A DNA stretch of 64,000 nucleotides from JBHJGP01 sp050331695 (GCA_050331695.1 JBHJGP010000003.1:62001-126000); one strand, 5' to 3'; positions 35,424 through 44,022 are shown, counted from the first letter of the stretch. Made by a program: numbers and translations. The notes: generated from the letters alone by a model not told the origin.

Positions 35424-36164
35424 TCAGATCGTCATGCCGCCATCGATCACCAGGGTCGTACCGGTGGTGTAGGCGCTTTCGTCGGCGATGAGGTAAACGG
35501 CCGCCGCGGCGATTTCCTCGGCGGTGCCGATCCGGCCCATGGGTTGGCGCGCGACGAATTGCTTTCGTGCCTCCTCCGGGTCATCGAAGGCATTGATCCG
35601 TTCGTCCAAGGATGGCGATTGGACGGTACCCGGGCAGATCGCGTTGCACCGGATGCCTTCGCCGACGAAGTCCGCCGCCACCGACTTGGTCAGACCGATG
35701 ACCGCCGCTTTGGTCGTACCGTAGATGAAACGGTTGGGCACGCCCATTAGCGAGCTCGCGACCGAAGCGATATTGACGATGCTTCCGCCGCCGGCCGCGA
35801 CCATCGCCGGAAGACAGGCGCGAACAATCCTATGCATGGAGCGGACATTGATGTCGAACGAGGCGGTCATGGCATCATCGTCCGCCTCCAGAATGTTGCC
35901 GTGATGGACGATGCCGGCGACGTTGACGATGCCGTCGAAACACCGGTCGTCGACAGCCAACTGGGCGATCGCGTCCGCGTTGGTGACGTCCAGCACCAAG
36001 GTCGAGATGTTGCTCTCTGCCTCGAGCTCCAGCAAAAGCCCCATATTGATGTCGCTGGCGAGCACGGTGGCCCCTTCCTTAGCCATGGCCAGCGCGGTCG
36101 CCCGGCCGATGCCTTGGGCCGCGGCCGTGACCAGCACCGTCTTACCCTCAAGCCGTTGCGCCAT
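35424..36164 (-). CDS. SDR family dehydrogenase (3-hydroxybutyrate type 2 / 2-keto-3-deoxy-L-fuconate dehydrogenase-like)
   Basis: A 246 aa SDR with VTAAAQGIGRATALA, VNVAGIVHHGNIL, the active-site Ser in IASVASSLMGVPN, FIYGTTKAAV (Tyr, Lys), and RCNAICPGTVQSPSLDERI. This last segment marks the DHRS6-like subgroup that includes 2-keto-3-deoxy-L-fuconate and type 2 3-hydroxybutyrate dehydrogenases. GGGAGA lies 6 bases before the ATG. It is the last gene of a minus-strand operon, 13 bp after the GH31 gene. It may oxidise a sugar-derived intermediate, for example sulfolactaldehyde if the operon is sulfoglycolytic, but this is a guess. Confidence 0.8.
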   Translation of the reverse strand: MAQRLEGKTVLVTAAAQGIGRATALAMAKEGATVLASDINMGLLLELEAESNISTLVLDVTNADAIAQLAVDDRCFDGIVNVAGIVHHGNILEADDDAMTASFDINVRSMHRIVRACLPAMVAAGGGSIVNIASVASSLMGVPNRFIYGTTKAAVIGLTKSVAADFVGEGIRCNAICPGTVQSPSLDERINAFDDPEEARKQFVARQPMGRIGTAEEIAAAAVYLIADESAYTTGTTLVIDGGMTI

Positions 36165-36177
36165 CAGTGTCTCCCTC

Positions 36178-38403
36178 TTAGGCCTTGGTCACGAACAGAT
36201 CGGTGCCCTTGCGGTGAACGGCGATGGGACCATAGGCCTCGACATCCGCGGTTTCCGGCACCTGTTCGACAACGATCACCCCACCGGTGGGCTCCCGGAG
36301 ACGGGGCGCATCCACCATACATGGCTCGAAGGCCGGCTTGCCGTAGACTTCCATGCATTCCACCGGCGCCACACCTTCCAGTTCGCCTGTGTGCTGGACG
36401 CGGGGGCCCATCGCCAACATCGCGCCTTCGCGGACGAACCAGCAAAACCGGTCGAGGGGCAGGGATCGAGTGAAGGAACCGCCGCCCTCAAAGCGCTCGC
36501 CCGTCTCCGGATCGTACCAAAACCCCCGGGGAAGATAGCCCTTCAGCTGACCGCCCGGCTGCAGAATGGGACACACCAGAATGTCGGGCCCGAAGAAATA
36601 CTGGGTGTCGTAGCCCCAACTCTCGGGTTCGTCGGGACAGCCCAGGACCATGGCGCGCATCACCGGCATGCCGGTCTCCCGGGCGATGGGAAGGCAGCCC
36701 TCGATATAGGGGATGAGCCGGTAGCGCAGATCGAGATAAGGCGCCACAAGCCGCTCGACCTCGGCACCAAACGCCCAGGGTTCGCGCCGGCCGATGCCGT
36801 GAAAACGCATGTGCGACGCGAACACGCCGACTTGGGTCCAGCGGACGAACAGCTCGCTTTCCGGCGGGCCGGCGTAGAAGCCGCCGATGTCCGTGGCGAA
36901 GCAGGCGAAACCCGTGAGCCCGGCCGACAAAGCGCCACGGATCGAGGCCGCGAGGCCTCCCCAATCGGCCTGGGGATCGCCGCCCCAGTGGATCGGATAG
37001 CGCTGCCCGCCGGTCCACCCCGCCCGCTGGAACATCATCGGCGGCTCGTTTTGGTAGGTGGCGAGCGCCTCGAAGACGCACCGGCTGTAGAGCAGCGCGT
37101 AGACATTGTGCAGCCGGGCGCCGTCGTCGCCATTGGCGGCGAGCGCGTTATCCGGCACCTGTTCGCCGAAATCGGCCTTGATCGCGTCGATGCCGGTCTC
37201 GAACAAACTTTCGTGCCGCTGACGCCAGTCGGCGAAAGCGCTCTCGCTGGTGAAATCGACGATCGCGCTCGGTGGCAGCGGTGTCAGAACGGAATCGAAC
37301 GGCTCGTCATCCCACTCGTACAAAAGCGGCTCACCGGTCTGCTTGTCCGCCAGAAGGTGGCCGCTCAGGGCCAATTCGGTGTGAAGCGGATGGTGGATCG
37401 AGACGAGCGGGTACTCCCAGTTGCAGATCTTGAAGTCGAGCTCGTGGAGCTGCGCGGTCAGGCGCTTAGGCTCGACGAACCGATCCTGGTCCCATTCGAA
37501 AGCGAAGCGGGTGCCGGTGTCGAGCCAGGTCCGGCCGTCGAGAACGAAGACGTCGGCCGGCACACCTCGTTCACGGGCTTCCTGCGCCGTCTCGATGATC
37601 GATGCCGGCTCCTCGTGGTAAGCGTATGAGAGCCAGACGCCGAGGCTCCAGCGGGGTACTTCGGCAACCCGCCCGGTGAGCCGCGTGTAGCGCTCCAGGA
37701 TTTCGGGCGGACTGTCGGCAACGATGAAAAACAGATCCAGACATAGGTCAGCCACGTCCAACACATAAGCCCGGTGAGACCAGGCCGGATAGCCGACGCC
37801 GTGATGCACCCGCGCCGGCGTGTGCGCGAGGACACCCCAACCCCGAGGGCTCCAGGCGAAGGGCACGTTGAGGTAGGATATCTCGGCGTTGACGCCCAGC
37901 GCGTCCTCGTTCCAGGACTTGATCAGTTGGCCGCGATGATTGACGGCGCTCCACTTCTCGCCATGGCCGTAAACCGGCTCGTGGCTCTCCAGATCGAAGG
38001 TGAAGCACCATCCCTTGTCGTGGCGCGCCAAAGGTGGCAGCCGGTAGGGACGAACGAAATGGGCGTCGCCTGCCGGTTTGATGAGCGCCTCACCCCGGCG
38101 TTCGATGGTGAGCCGGAACGGTTCGGGCTCGAGCAGGATACGTAGATCATCGGCGACCAGTTCGCAGGTCTCGTCATCGACCAGCCCTTCGGCTGGCTCC
38201 GGCTCGAAGGCGCCGGTCAGCATGCCGTAGTCGAAGCTTGGAAGATCGCCGAGGGTCAGGCGGACGATGCCGGGGGCGACGACGCTGACACGGCCCTTCT
38301 GGCGGTCGACGCTGAACGCCAGGCTGTTGCCTTCGACCACGGGCGCATCGTCCAGATCCAACGCGTCGATGGACGACCAGGCCGGTGTGAGCGGATCGAG
38401 CAC
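36178..38403 (-). CDS. Glycoside hydrolase family 31 (YicI-like alpha-glycosidase)
   Basis: A 742 aa retaining alpha-glycosidase. The nucleophile is Asp411 in IKADFGEQVP and the acid/base is Asp476 in HWGGD. VFVLDGRTWLD and FEWDQDRF precede it, and the pattern across the barrel is that of E. coli alpha-xylosidase YicI. The QDW-type signature of known GH31 sulfoquinovosidases is not seen. No signal peptide is present, so it is likely cytoplasmic. The GTG at 38403 follows the isomerase stop by one base, with AGAGG upstream. It probably releases the sugar that the isomerase-kinase-aldolase set then breaks down. The substrate is unknown: alpha-xyloside, alpha-glucoside or alpha-sulfoquinovoside. 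Confidence 0.88.
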   Translation of the reverse strand: MLDPLTPAWSSIDALDLDDAPVVEGNSLAFSVDRQKGRVSVVAPGIVRLTLGDLPSFDYGMLTGAFEPEPAEGLVDDETCELVADDLRILLEPEPFRLTIERRGEALIKPAGDAHFVRPYRLPPLARHDKGWCFTFDLESHEPVYGHGEKWSAVNHRGQLIKSWNEDALGVNAEISYLNVPFAWSPRGWGVLAHTPARVHHGVGYPAWSHRAYVLDVADLCLDLFFIVADSPPEILERYTRLTGRVAEVPRWSLGVWLSYAYHEEPASIIETAQEARERGVPADVFVLDGRTWLDTGTRFAFEWDQDRFVEPKRLTAQLHELDFKICNWEYPLVSIHHPLHTELALSGHLLADKQTGEPLLYEWDDEPFDSVLTPLPPSAIVDFTSESAFADWRQRHESLFETGIDAIKADFGEQVPDNALAANGDDGARLHNVYALLYSRCVFEALATYQNEPPMMFQRAGWTGGQRYPIHWGGDPQADWGGLAASIRGALSAGLTGFACFATDIGGFYAGPPESELFVRWTQVGVFASHMRFHGIGRREPWAFGAEVERLVAPYLDLRYRLIPYIEGCLPIARETGMPVMRAMVLGCPDEPESWGYDTQYFFGPDILVCPILQPGGQLKGYLPRGFWYDPETGERFEGGGSFTRSLPLDRFCWFVREGAMLAMGPRVQHTGELEGVAPVECMEVYGKPAFEPCMVDAPRLREPTGGVIVVEQVPETADVEAYGPIAVHRKGTDLFVTKA

Positions 38404-38404
38404 G

Positions 38405-39778
38405 TCAACCTCTACAAAGATGAAACACGGGGAGTTGCAAATGCTGCGCGATGGCCTCGAGCATCGGGACGTGATCGCCATAAACCAGTGACGTGTGGTG
38501 CTCCAGACCGAGGGCGATCAGCCGATCGAGGACCAGAGGCGCCGCTTCGTCGAACCGCGCGACACCGGACGTGCCGGAAAAGCTCATCGGCTCGTCAAGC
38601 ATCTCGCCGGCTCCCAGCACCAGCGAAAGCTCTCCGCTCGCCAGGCTCAGCCTGGCGAGGGTAAAACGCCCCGGTTTGAGGGCGAAGGCGCCGAGCAGGG
38701 GTTTTCGTCGGTTGGAGTGAATGTCGGCGACGGGCGGGGTTTTGGATGACGCCATCGACACCGGCGCCAGGCCGCAATGCCAGAACACCGCCGTATCCTC
38801 GTCGACATCGACCAGATCCGCGAGGAACGCCGGTTCACCCGCCACCTCCTGAAGCAGCCAATTGGTGATGCCGCCCAGCACATCCGCCTCGCAGGCGCAG
38901 GGGATCCGGTCCTCGCTCAGCATCGCCATGGCCCCGCAGGCGGCACAGCCCATCCGTTCGAAGGTTTCGGGCCAGCAGCGGACGGCAAAGCCCGCAATCT
39001 CCTGCCGGGCCGCCCGATCGCTCAAGGCTCGATGCAGTTTTAGCGTGCCGGTGGTGGCCTCGGCGTCGACACGGTCCAGCCCGCCATAGCGGCTGTCGGC
39101 AAGTTTTCGGCTTTCATCCGCCGCCGCCTCGCGCGCCGCTTGGAATAGGGCATCTAGCTCGAGAGTGGTCACCTTGACGCCGAGCCGCTCACGCAAAAGT
39201 CCTGGATCGACCGCGCAGGTGGTGAAGCCGGCCGGATGGTTGCCGATCTTGGCAAACGTTCTTGTTTTCAACCGATCGACGATACGGTCGGCCTCGTATA
39301 ACTCAGCCTGTTCCTCAGGGACGAGCGGCTGAGGTGACTTGCCGTAGCGGAGCCCCTGCTCGAAGCTGGTCGACCGGACCTTCTCCGGCGGTTCGTGGCG
39401 AAAGGCGAGCGCCCGGCCGCGCCTTGCCAGCGCGTGGGCTGCCAGGTTGACGCCGCAAAGGCCGTTCAGCCGCAGCCGCCCGCCGGCTCGCGGCTCCGGG
39501 AACGACCAGAACCAGATCGGCACGGTTTCCGGCAGATGATCGGCCAGGGCTTCGGCGGCCTCGGCGTCGGTGAAGGTGGCTTGCAGGACCAGCATGGCGT
39601 CGATCGTCTCGGGATTGATCGACGCCAGAACGCGTTCGGCCATCGCCAGGTCGGTGGCCATCTCCGGCGAGCCCGTGAGCTCGTGCTCGCCCAGAACCTC
39701 CAGCGCCTGATCGATCAGGCTTCGGGCGAACGCGGTATCGAACGTCGTGCGTGCGAGAACCAGGAGGCCTAGATGCAT
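38405..39778 (-). CDS. L-fucose/L-arabinose isomerase-like protein (candidate sugar isomerase)
   Basis: A 457 aa protein with the fucose-isomerase-fold pattern: an N-terminal Rossmann-like region (MHLGLLVLARTTFDTAF), KIGNHPAGFTTCAVD, a central RCWPETFERMGCAACGAMAMLSEDRIPCACEADVLG, and FWHCGLAPVSMA. The Glu and Asp of CEAD and the His of WHCG are the likely metal-site residues. It would interconvert an aldose and a ketose. In this operon it would feed the PfkB kinase, so if the kinase acts on sulfofructose, the substrate here would be sulfoquinovose. It is unrelated to the YihS epimerase-fold isomerase. The ATG shares one base with the aldolase stop (TGATG). Confidence 0.75.
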   Translation of the reverse strand: MHLGLLVLARTTFDTAFARSLIDQALEVLGEHELTGSPEMATDLAMAERVLASINPETIDAMLVLQATFTDAEAAEALADHLPETVPIWFWSFPEPRAGGRLRLNGLCGVNLAAHALARRGRALAFRHEPPEKVRSTSFEQGLRYGKSPQPLVPEEQAELYEADRIVDRLKTRTFAKIGNHPAGFTTCAVDPGLLRERLGVKVTTLELDALFQAAREAAADESRKLADSRYGGLDRVDAEATTGTLKLHRALSDRAARQEIAGFAVRCWPETFERMGCAACGAMAMLSEDRIPCACEADVLGGITNWLLQEVAGEPAFLADLVDVDEDTAVFWHCGLAPVSMASSKTPPVADIHSNRRKPLLGAFALKPGRFTLARLSLASGELSLVLGAGEMLDEPMSFSGTSGVARFDEAAPLVLDRLIALGLEHHTSLVYGDHVPMLEAIAQHLQLPVFHLCRG

Positions 39779-40821
39779 CAGGCGTCGAAGCCCCGGTAGG
39801 ACGCGGCGATCGACCCCTCACTGCCCTGAATGCCGATGCCGGCGCCACCATAGCCCGGATGGTCAAACCAGGGCCTTGCCTGGTCCGCGGTCATGGCATT
39901 GAGCTCGCGCATGTAATCGACGGACCCGTGAACCAGCCCGTCGCGCATCGCCGCCATGTCCGGGAACGCCTGAAAGGCGTCCCACCAGATCGCCCGGCCG
40001 GCCAGATAGCCGCTGGCGCCGGCCCGGTAGGCGTAAGTCACGACGCGCCGGAACGCGTCCTTGGTGGCACCGGCGCTCAGCACCACCCAGGGCCGGCCGG
40101 CAGCCCGGTCCAGCTTATTGAACCAGGTCTGGACCTCGCCCTGATCGCTGCCGGGATCCGGCAGGTTGGTAGCGGGAAGCGGGCTTTCGAGCTTGAAGAG
40201 GTCAACGCCATAGGCCGGGTCGGCGAAGGTCGCGACGCTTTCGACCACCAGTTCCGGGCGCTTGTTCGGCTGCTCGACATAGTCTTTGGTCTGGTCGCGG
40301 TCGCTGTCGAGGGGGTAGAGCAGGAGTTCGAGGACGAAGGGCAGATCGAATTTTCGACAGGCCGTGCCGATGGCCTTGACGAACCGCTGCTGATGGCTGG
40401 TGCCGACGCTCGGGCCGTCGGGGCGGTACCAGGCGAGGACCTTGACCCCGTCGCCGCCCGCCCGCTTGATCTTTTCGACGCTCCAATTGGCAATGGCGTG
40501 GCTCAGCCGGCCGTCGGCGGTATCCTCGAAATCGTGGCGTTCGAGCGTGTGGATCAGGCCCTGGCGGGGCGAGACCGCATCCATGGCCGCCGGCAGCGCG
40601 TGAATGGGATCGAGCAATAGTGCCGTCGAATGGGGTGCCAAGACCTCGACCAGCATGCGCTTGACCGCGCGCACATCCTCGTCCGGCGGCTGCTTGGTGC
40701 CCCGCTTCTCGCAGATACGATTGAAGATCGGCGGTCTCTGGTCGACCGCGGTCATGCAGAACCGGCCGTCACCGCCCGCCAGCCGTCTGATGCCGGTATA
40801 TTTGCCGGGGCTCAACTTCAT
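39778..40821 (-). CDS. LacD/YihT-type class I sugar-phosphate aldolase
   Basis: A 347 aa aldolase of the tagatose-1,6-bisphosphate/sulfofructose-1-phosphate aldolase family. It has FCMTAVDQRPPIF at the N-terminus, DGVKVLAWYRPD (Lys127), the Schiff-base candidate Lys210 in VDLFKLESPLPA, VVLSAGATKDAF and ASGYLAGRAIWW, as in LacD and YihT. It splits a ketohexose phosphate into dihydroxyacetone phosphate and a three-carbon aldehyde, which would be sulfolactaldehyde if the operon is sulfoglycolytic. The length is closer to LacD than to the shorter YihT. The ATG 40821 overlaps the kinase stop by four bases. Confidence 0.85.
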   Translation of the reverse strand: MKLSPGKYTGIRRLAGGDGRFCMTAVDQRPPIFNRICEKRGTKQPPDEDVRAVKRMLVEVLAPHSTALLLDPIHALPAAMDAVSPRQGLIHTLERHDFEDTADGRLSHAIANWSVEKIKRAGGDGVKVLAWYRPDGPSVGTSHQQRFVKAIGTACRKFDLPFVLELLLYPLDSDRDQTKDYVEQPNKRPELVVESVATFADPAYGVDLFKLESPLPATNLPDPGSDQGEVQTWFNKLDRAAGRPWVVLSAGATKDAFRRVVTYAYRAGASGYLAGRAIWWDAFQAFPDMAAMRDGLVHGSVDYMRELNAMTADQARPWFDHPGYGGAGIGIQGSEGSIAASYRGFDA

Positions 40822-41714
40822 GATGCGTGTTCTCCCAGAAAGGTTTCGACCTCGGCGTGGCTCGGAAAACCGGCCCGCCCACCGGGTCGACTGCATTTGA
40901 TGGCGGCCGCGGCCGCCGCGTAGCGAATAGCTGCGGCAAGATCATGGCCCCGGGCGATCGCCAGGATGAGCGCACCGTGGAACAGATCACCGGCGCCGAG
41001 CGTGTCGACAGCGTCGACGGGGAAGGCCGGCAGATGCTTGATCTCCGGTCCCTCGAGCCAGGTGACACCGTCGGCTCCGTCGGTGACGAGCAAATGCGCG
41101 TGTGTGTTTTGGGCCAAAGTCAGCAGCGCCTCGCCCAACGCGCCGACACCGGTCCGTTGCCGGAGCGCCTGGGCCGAAAAGGCGAGATGGGATGCGGCAT
41201 CCAGCAATTCGCCGTCGAGATCGCCCACCTGGTGGTCGAAGTCGACCACGGACGGCAGGCCGGCGGACCTCGCGGCACGGAGAACCGGCACCGCAGCCAC
41301 CGGCCAGCGAACATCGGTCAACACGGCATCACAACCGCCCAGATCGATTGGCTCAGGCGCCTGGTGGGTCAGGTCGGGATCCGTGTAGTTGACGATGGTG
41401 CGCTCGCCATCCGGTTCTAAAATAACCGCAGAGGTGGGTGAAAGGCAGTTTGATACACGCATCGCGTGGGTTGTGTCGATACCGTGACGGCGCAACTCGG
41501 CGATCAGTTCGCCGCCGGCATGGTCGGATCCCACAGGTCCCATCCATCTTGCGTTGCCGCCTAGTTTCGCTATGGCGACGGCGGCGGTCGTCGCCGGTCC
41601 GCCATGACCGGTGCGCAAAGACGATGCGCCAACTTTGTGCCCCTGGTCCGGCATCGCGCCCACGCTGAAAATGTAATCCAACACGGCAATGCCGACGCAA
41701 AAGACGTTGGGCAT
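40818..41714 (-). CDS. PfkB family sugar kinase resembling sulfofructose kinase (YihV)
   Basis: A 299 aa PfkB kinase from ATG 41714. It has GHGGPATTAAVAIAKLG and the catalytic-base loop DTLGAGDLFHGAL (Asp243). Compared from memory with E. coli YihV, the resemblance runs end to end, including TDVRW, NYTDPDL, VDAVDTLGAGD and KCSRPGGRAG. The residues I recall as sulfonate-binding in YihV (Lys27, Asn109, Arg138) correspond here to Lys27, Asn109 and Arg136. The likely reaction is ATP-dependent phosphorylation of 6-deoxy-6-sulfofructose at C1, though another ketose is possible. It is the first gene of a five-gene operon and overlaps the aldolase by four bases. A TTG at 41747 is the longer start. 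Confidence 0.82.
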   Translation of the reverse strand: MPNVFCVGIAVLDYIFSVGAMPDQGHKVGASSLRTGHGGPATTAAVAIAKLGGNARWMGPVGSDHAGGELIAELRRHGIDTTHAMRVSNCLSPTSAVILEPDGERTIVNYTDPDLTHQAPEPIDLGGCDAVLTDVRWPVAAVPVLRAARSAGLPSVVDFDHQVGDLDGELLDAASHLAFSAQALRQRTGVGALGEALLTLAQNTHAHLLVTDGADGVTWLEGPEIKHLPAFPVDAVDTLGAGDLFHGALILAIARGHDLAAAIRYAAAAAAIKCSRPGGRAGFPSHAEVETFLGEHAS

Positions 41715-41818
41715 GGCTGGTTGGTCAAACCCGGACGGGTCGCCCAAAAACGGTCGCCTCCTTCGGCGCTTCTTGTGGCACTTTGCCCTTTCACCAAGAC
41801 TCTGTAGTCCTAGGCGCT

Positions 41819-42757
41819 ATGGCCGAGATCGTCATCACAGAATTCATGGACCAGCAAGCCGTCGACCGGCTGAGTGAGCGGTTCAACACGCTCTACGACC
41901 CGGGGTTGGTCGAAGCGCCGGATCGCGCGCCCGTGGAGAGCTGCCGCGCCCTGATCGTCCGCAATCGCACACAGGTGAGGGGCCAGCTCCTGGAGCGCGC
42001 AGCCCGCCTGGAGGCGGTCGGGCGATTGGGGGTCGGCCTCGACAATATCGACCTCGAGGCCTGCGCCGCCCGGAACATCGAAGTACTGCCGGCCACGGGC
42101 GCTAACGCGGTCGCGGTCGCCGAATACGTCATCGCCGCGCTTCTGGTGCTCTGGCGGGGGGCCTATGGCGAGCGGACAGCGATGATCGAGGGCGCCTGGC
42201 CGCGTCAACAGCTGATCGGCCGCGAGGCCGCCGGCAAACTCCTCGGCCTGTTCGGTCTCGGCGACATCGCTCGAAAGGTCGCGAAGCGCGCGCGGGCCCT
42301 CGGCATCACCGTCCAGGCATTCGACCCCTATTTGCCAAAGGGTGACCCTGCCTGGGAGCTGGCGGCTTATGTCGATCTCGACACGCTGCTCGCGACGTCC
42401 GATGCCATCAGCCTACACATTCCCCTGACAGACGAGACCAGGGGGCTGTTCGATGCCGAGCGATTGGCCGCCATGAAGGACGGCGCGCTTCTGATCAACA
42501 CCGCCCGGGGCGGGATCGTCGACGAGGCGGCGCTAGCGGCCTCGATCGCCCGCACCGATGGCGGTCTCGGTGGTGCCGCGCTGGACGTGTTCGAGAGCGA
42601 GCCGCTGTCGGCCGAGGCCGGGCGCCGGTTTGAAGGGCTCTTCAACGTCATCCTGACACCGCACATCGCCGGTGTGACCGACGAGAGCAACGAACGGATC
42701 TCGGCGCTCACGGCCGACAATGTGGAACGGGTCCTTACCAGGCGAAGCTCGGCATGA
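41819..42757 (+). CDS. D-2-hydroxyacid dehydrogenase, (S)-sulfolactate dehydrogenase (SlcC)-like
   Basis: A 312 aa NAD-dependent dehydrogenase of the phosphoglycerate-dehydrogenase-like branch. It opens IVITEFMDQQAV and has VGRLGVGLDNID, LFGLGDIARKVA (Rossmann loop), Arg in NTARGGIVDEAAL, Glu in LDVFESEPL, and His in LTPHIAGVT. The N-terminal pattern matches proteins annotated as (S)-sulfolactate dehydrogenase SlcC, but the family is broad. It is divergent from the PfkB kinase gene, with about 100 bp between, so shared regulation is plausible. A role in oxidising the three-carbon sulfonate formed by the operon is an inference. Its 3' end overlaps the convergent HAD gene by 23 bp. Confidence 0.78.
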   Translation: MAEIVITEFMDQQAVDRLSERFNTLYDPGLVEAPDRAPVESCRALIVRNRTQVRGQLLERAARLEAVGRLGVGLDNIDLEACAARNIEVLPATGANAVAVAEYVIAALLVLWRGAYGERTAMIEGAWPRQQLIGREAAGKLLGLFGLGDIARKVAKRARALGITVQAFDPYLPKGDPAWELAAYVDLDTLLATSDAISLHIPLTDETRGLFDAERLAAMKDGALLINTARGGIVDEAALAASIARTDGGLGGAALDVFESEPLSAEAGRRFEGLFNVILTPHIAGVTDESNERISALTADNVERVLTRRSSA

Positions 42758-43622
42758 GGTAGGTGGGCATGGCGCCCTGGTGGCGGGCGCTGAGGCCCGG
42801 AAGGCGGCTGAGATTGGTGGAGGGATCGGCATGGGCATCCCAATCCTGGCGAAGGATGCCGTCGGCGCAGAGAACGGTGTCGATCCCGGCCCGGTTGCCG
42901 CCGAGAATATCGTGATCGAGGCTGTCGCCGACAGCGCAGATCTTGTCTTTGGGAATGCCGTCCAAAACCTCGAAGCAGGCGTCGTAGACCGGCTTGTGCG
43001 GCTTGCCGACGTAGGCGACCTCGACGCCGCTGAGTTCAGTGTAGCGCTCGGCGATGGCGCCGGGCGACATGTGTAACCCTTCCGGGTTGATCGCCACCTT
43101 GTCCGGATTGGCGCAGATCATCGCGAGACGTCTCTCGATCGCGCCAGCCAGTTCGTCCATGTAGCTCTGAACCGTTCGGGTCTCTCCATGGGAGCTTGAA
43201 AGCATCACCCAATTAGCGTCGCCTGACCCCGCGACGAGCTCGAAACCAAGCCCGTCGATGACGCTCGTATCGTCGCTTCGGGTGATCAGATAGCAGCGCT
43301 TGCCAGGCACCTGGAACATCGGCTCGCGGCCGGCCTTCAGGCCCTGCCAGTTCGCCTCGCCGGAGGTCACGACCCGGTCGATCTTACCCAGATCGAAGCC
43401 CATGCGGACCAGACGCTTCTCACTGAAGGCGCGTCGGCGACCGGAGTTGCTCAAGGAGACGATCCGCTTGCCCCGCTCGACCAGCGCGTCGATGCAAGCA
43501 AGCGAGCCCGGTAGCGGCTGGGTGCCGTCATGCATGACGCCCCACTGATCGAGGATGAACGCGTCATAGGCGTCGGCGATCTCGCGCAAGCCCGTGATCG
43601 CGCGCGTAGGCACTGGCGGCAT
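42735..43622 (-). CDS. HAD class IIA hydrolase (NagD-like, TIGR01459 type)
   Basis: A 295 aa haloacid-dehalogenase-superfamily phosphatase. Motif I is AFILDQWGVMHDG, the motif II region is IVSLSNSGRRR, and motif III/IV lies in ICAVGDSLDHDILGGNRAGID. The cap sits between motifs II and III, which places it in class IIA with NagD. The LDQWGV form of motif I, with Trp where a second Asp is usual, is typical of the TIGR01459 group. The substrate is unknown. It is divergent from the nitrile hydratase-like genes. Confidence 0.85.
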   Translation of the reverse strand: MPPVPTRAITGLREIADAYDAFILDQWGVMHDGTQPLPGSLACIDALVERGKRIVSLSNSGRRRAFSEKRLVRMGFDLGKIDRVVTSGEANWQGLKAGREPMFQVPGKRCYLITRSDDTSVIDGLGFELVAGSGDANWVMLSSSHGETRTVQSYMDELAGAIERRLAMICANPDKVAINPEGLHMSPGAIAERYTELSGVEVAYVGKPHKPVYDACFEVLDGIPKDKICAVGDSLDHDILGGNRAGIDTVLCADGILRQDWDAHADPSTNLSRLPGLSARHQGAMPTYLMPSFAW

Positions 43623-43707
43623 GGGTCGGGGGACCTTAGGTTCGTGGAAGACCCCGGTTTGATAGCGTGGCGGTGACGCCAGGAGAAGAGCGGGTTCGGG
43701 AGGTGCC

Positions 43708-44022
43708 GTGAAACGCCGACATCACGATATGGGCGGATTGAACGCCGGCCCGGTCGAGCAGGACGAGCATGACTATGCGCCCTGGGAGAAGAAGGTAGAC
43801 GCGATCTTGCGGCTGATGAGCGACAAGAAGCGTCGTGTGATGACCGTCGACGAGTTGCGTCGCGGCATCGAGGAACTGGGCCCGGGCGTCTATGACGAAC
43901 TCAGCTATTACGAGCGCTGGATCGCGTCGGTGACCAACATCCTGATCGAAAAGGGTGTGATCGAGGTCGATGAGTTGGGCCGGCGGATGGCCGAACTGGA
44001 AGAGAATTGGGGACGGTCGTGA
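43708..44022 (+). CDS. Nitrile hydratase beta subunit, N-terminal half (separate gene)
   Basis: A 104 aa protein matching only the first half of nitrile hydratase beta: HHDMGGLNAGPVEQDEHDYAPWEKKV near the start, then helices ending VYDELSYYERWIASVTNILIEKGVI. Thiocyanate hydrolase and toyocamycin nitrile hydratase have the beta subunit split in this way. The GTG 43708 has GGGAGG upstream. The next gene encodes the missing C-terminal half and overlaps this one by four bases. On its own it would not carry the active site. Confidence 0.85.
   Translation: MKRRHHDMGGLNAGPVEQDEHDYAPWEKKVDAILRLMSDKKRRVMTVDELRRGIEELGPGVYDELSYYERWIASVTNILIEKGVIEVDELGRRMAELEENWGRS

Noticed and set aside
35911..37629. 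572-codon open frame opposite the SDR and GH31 genes
   Set aside because: Antisense shadow; GH31 catalytic motifs are on the minus strand.
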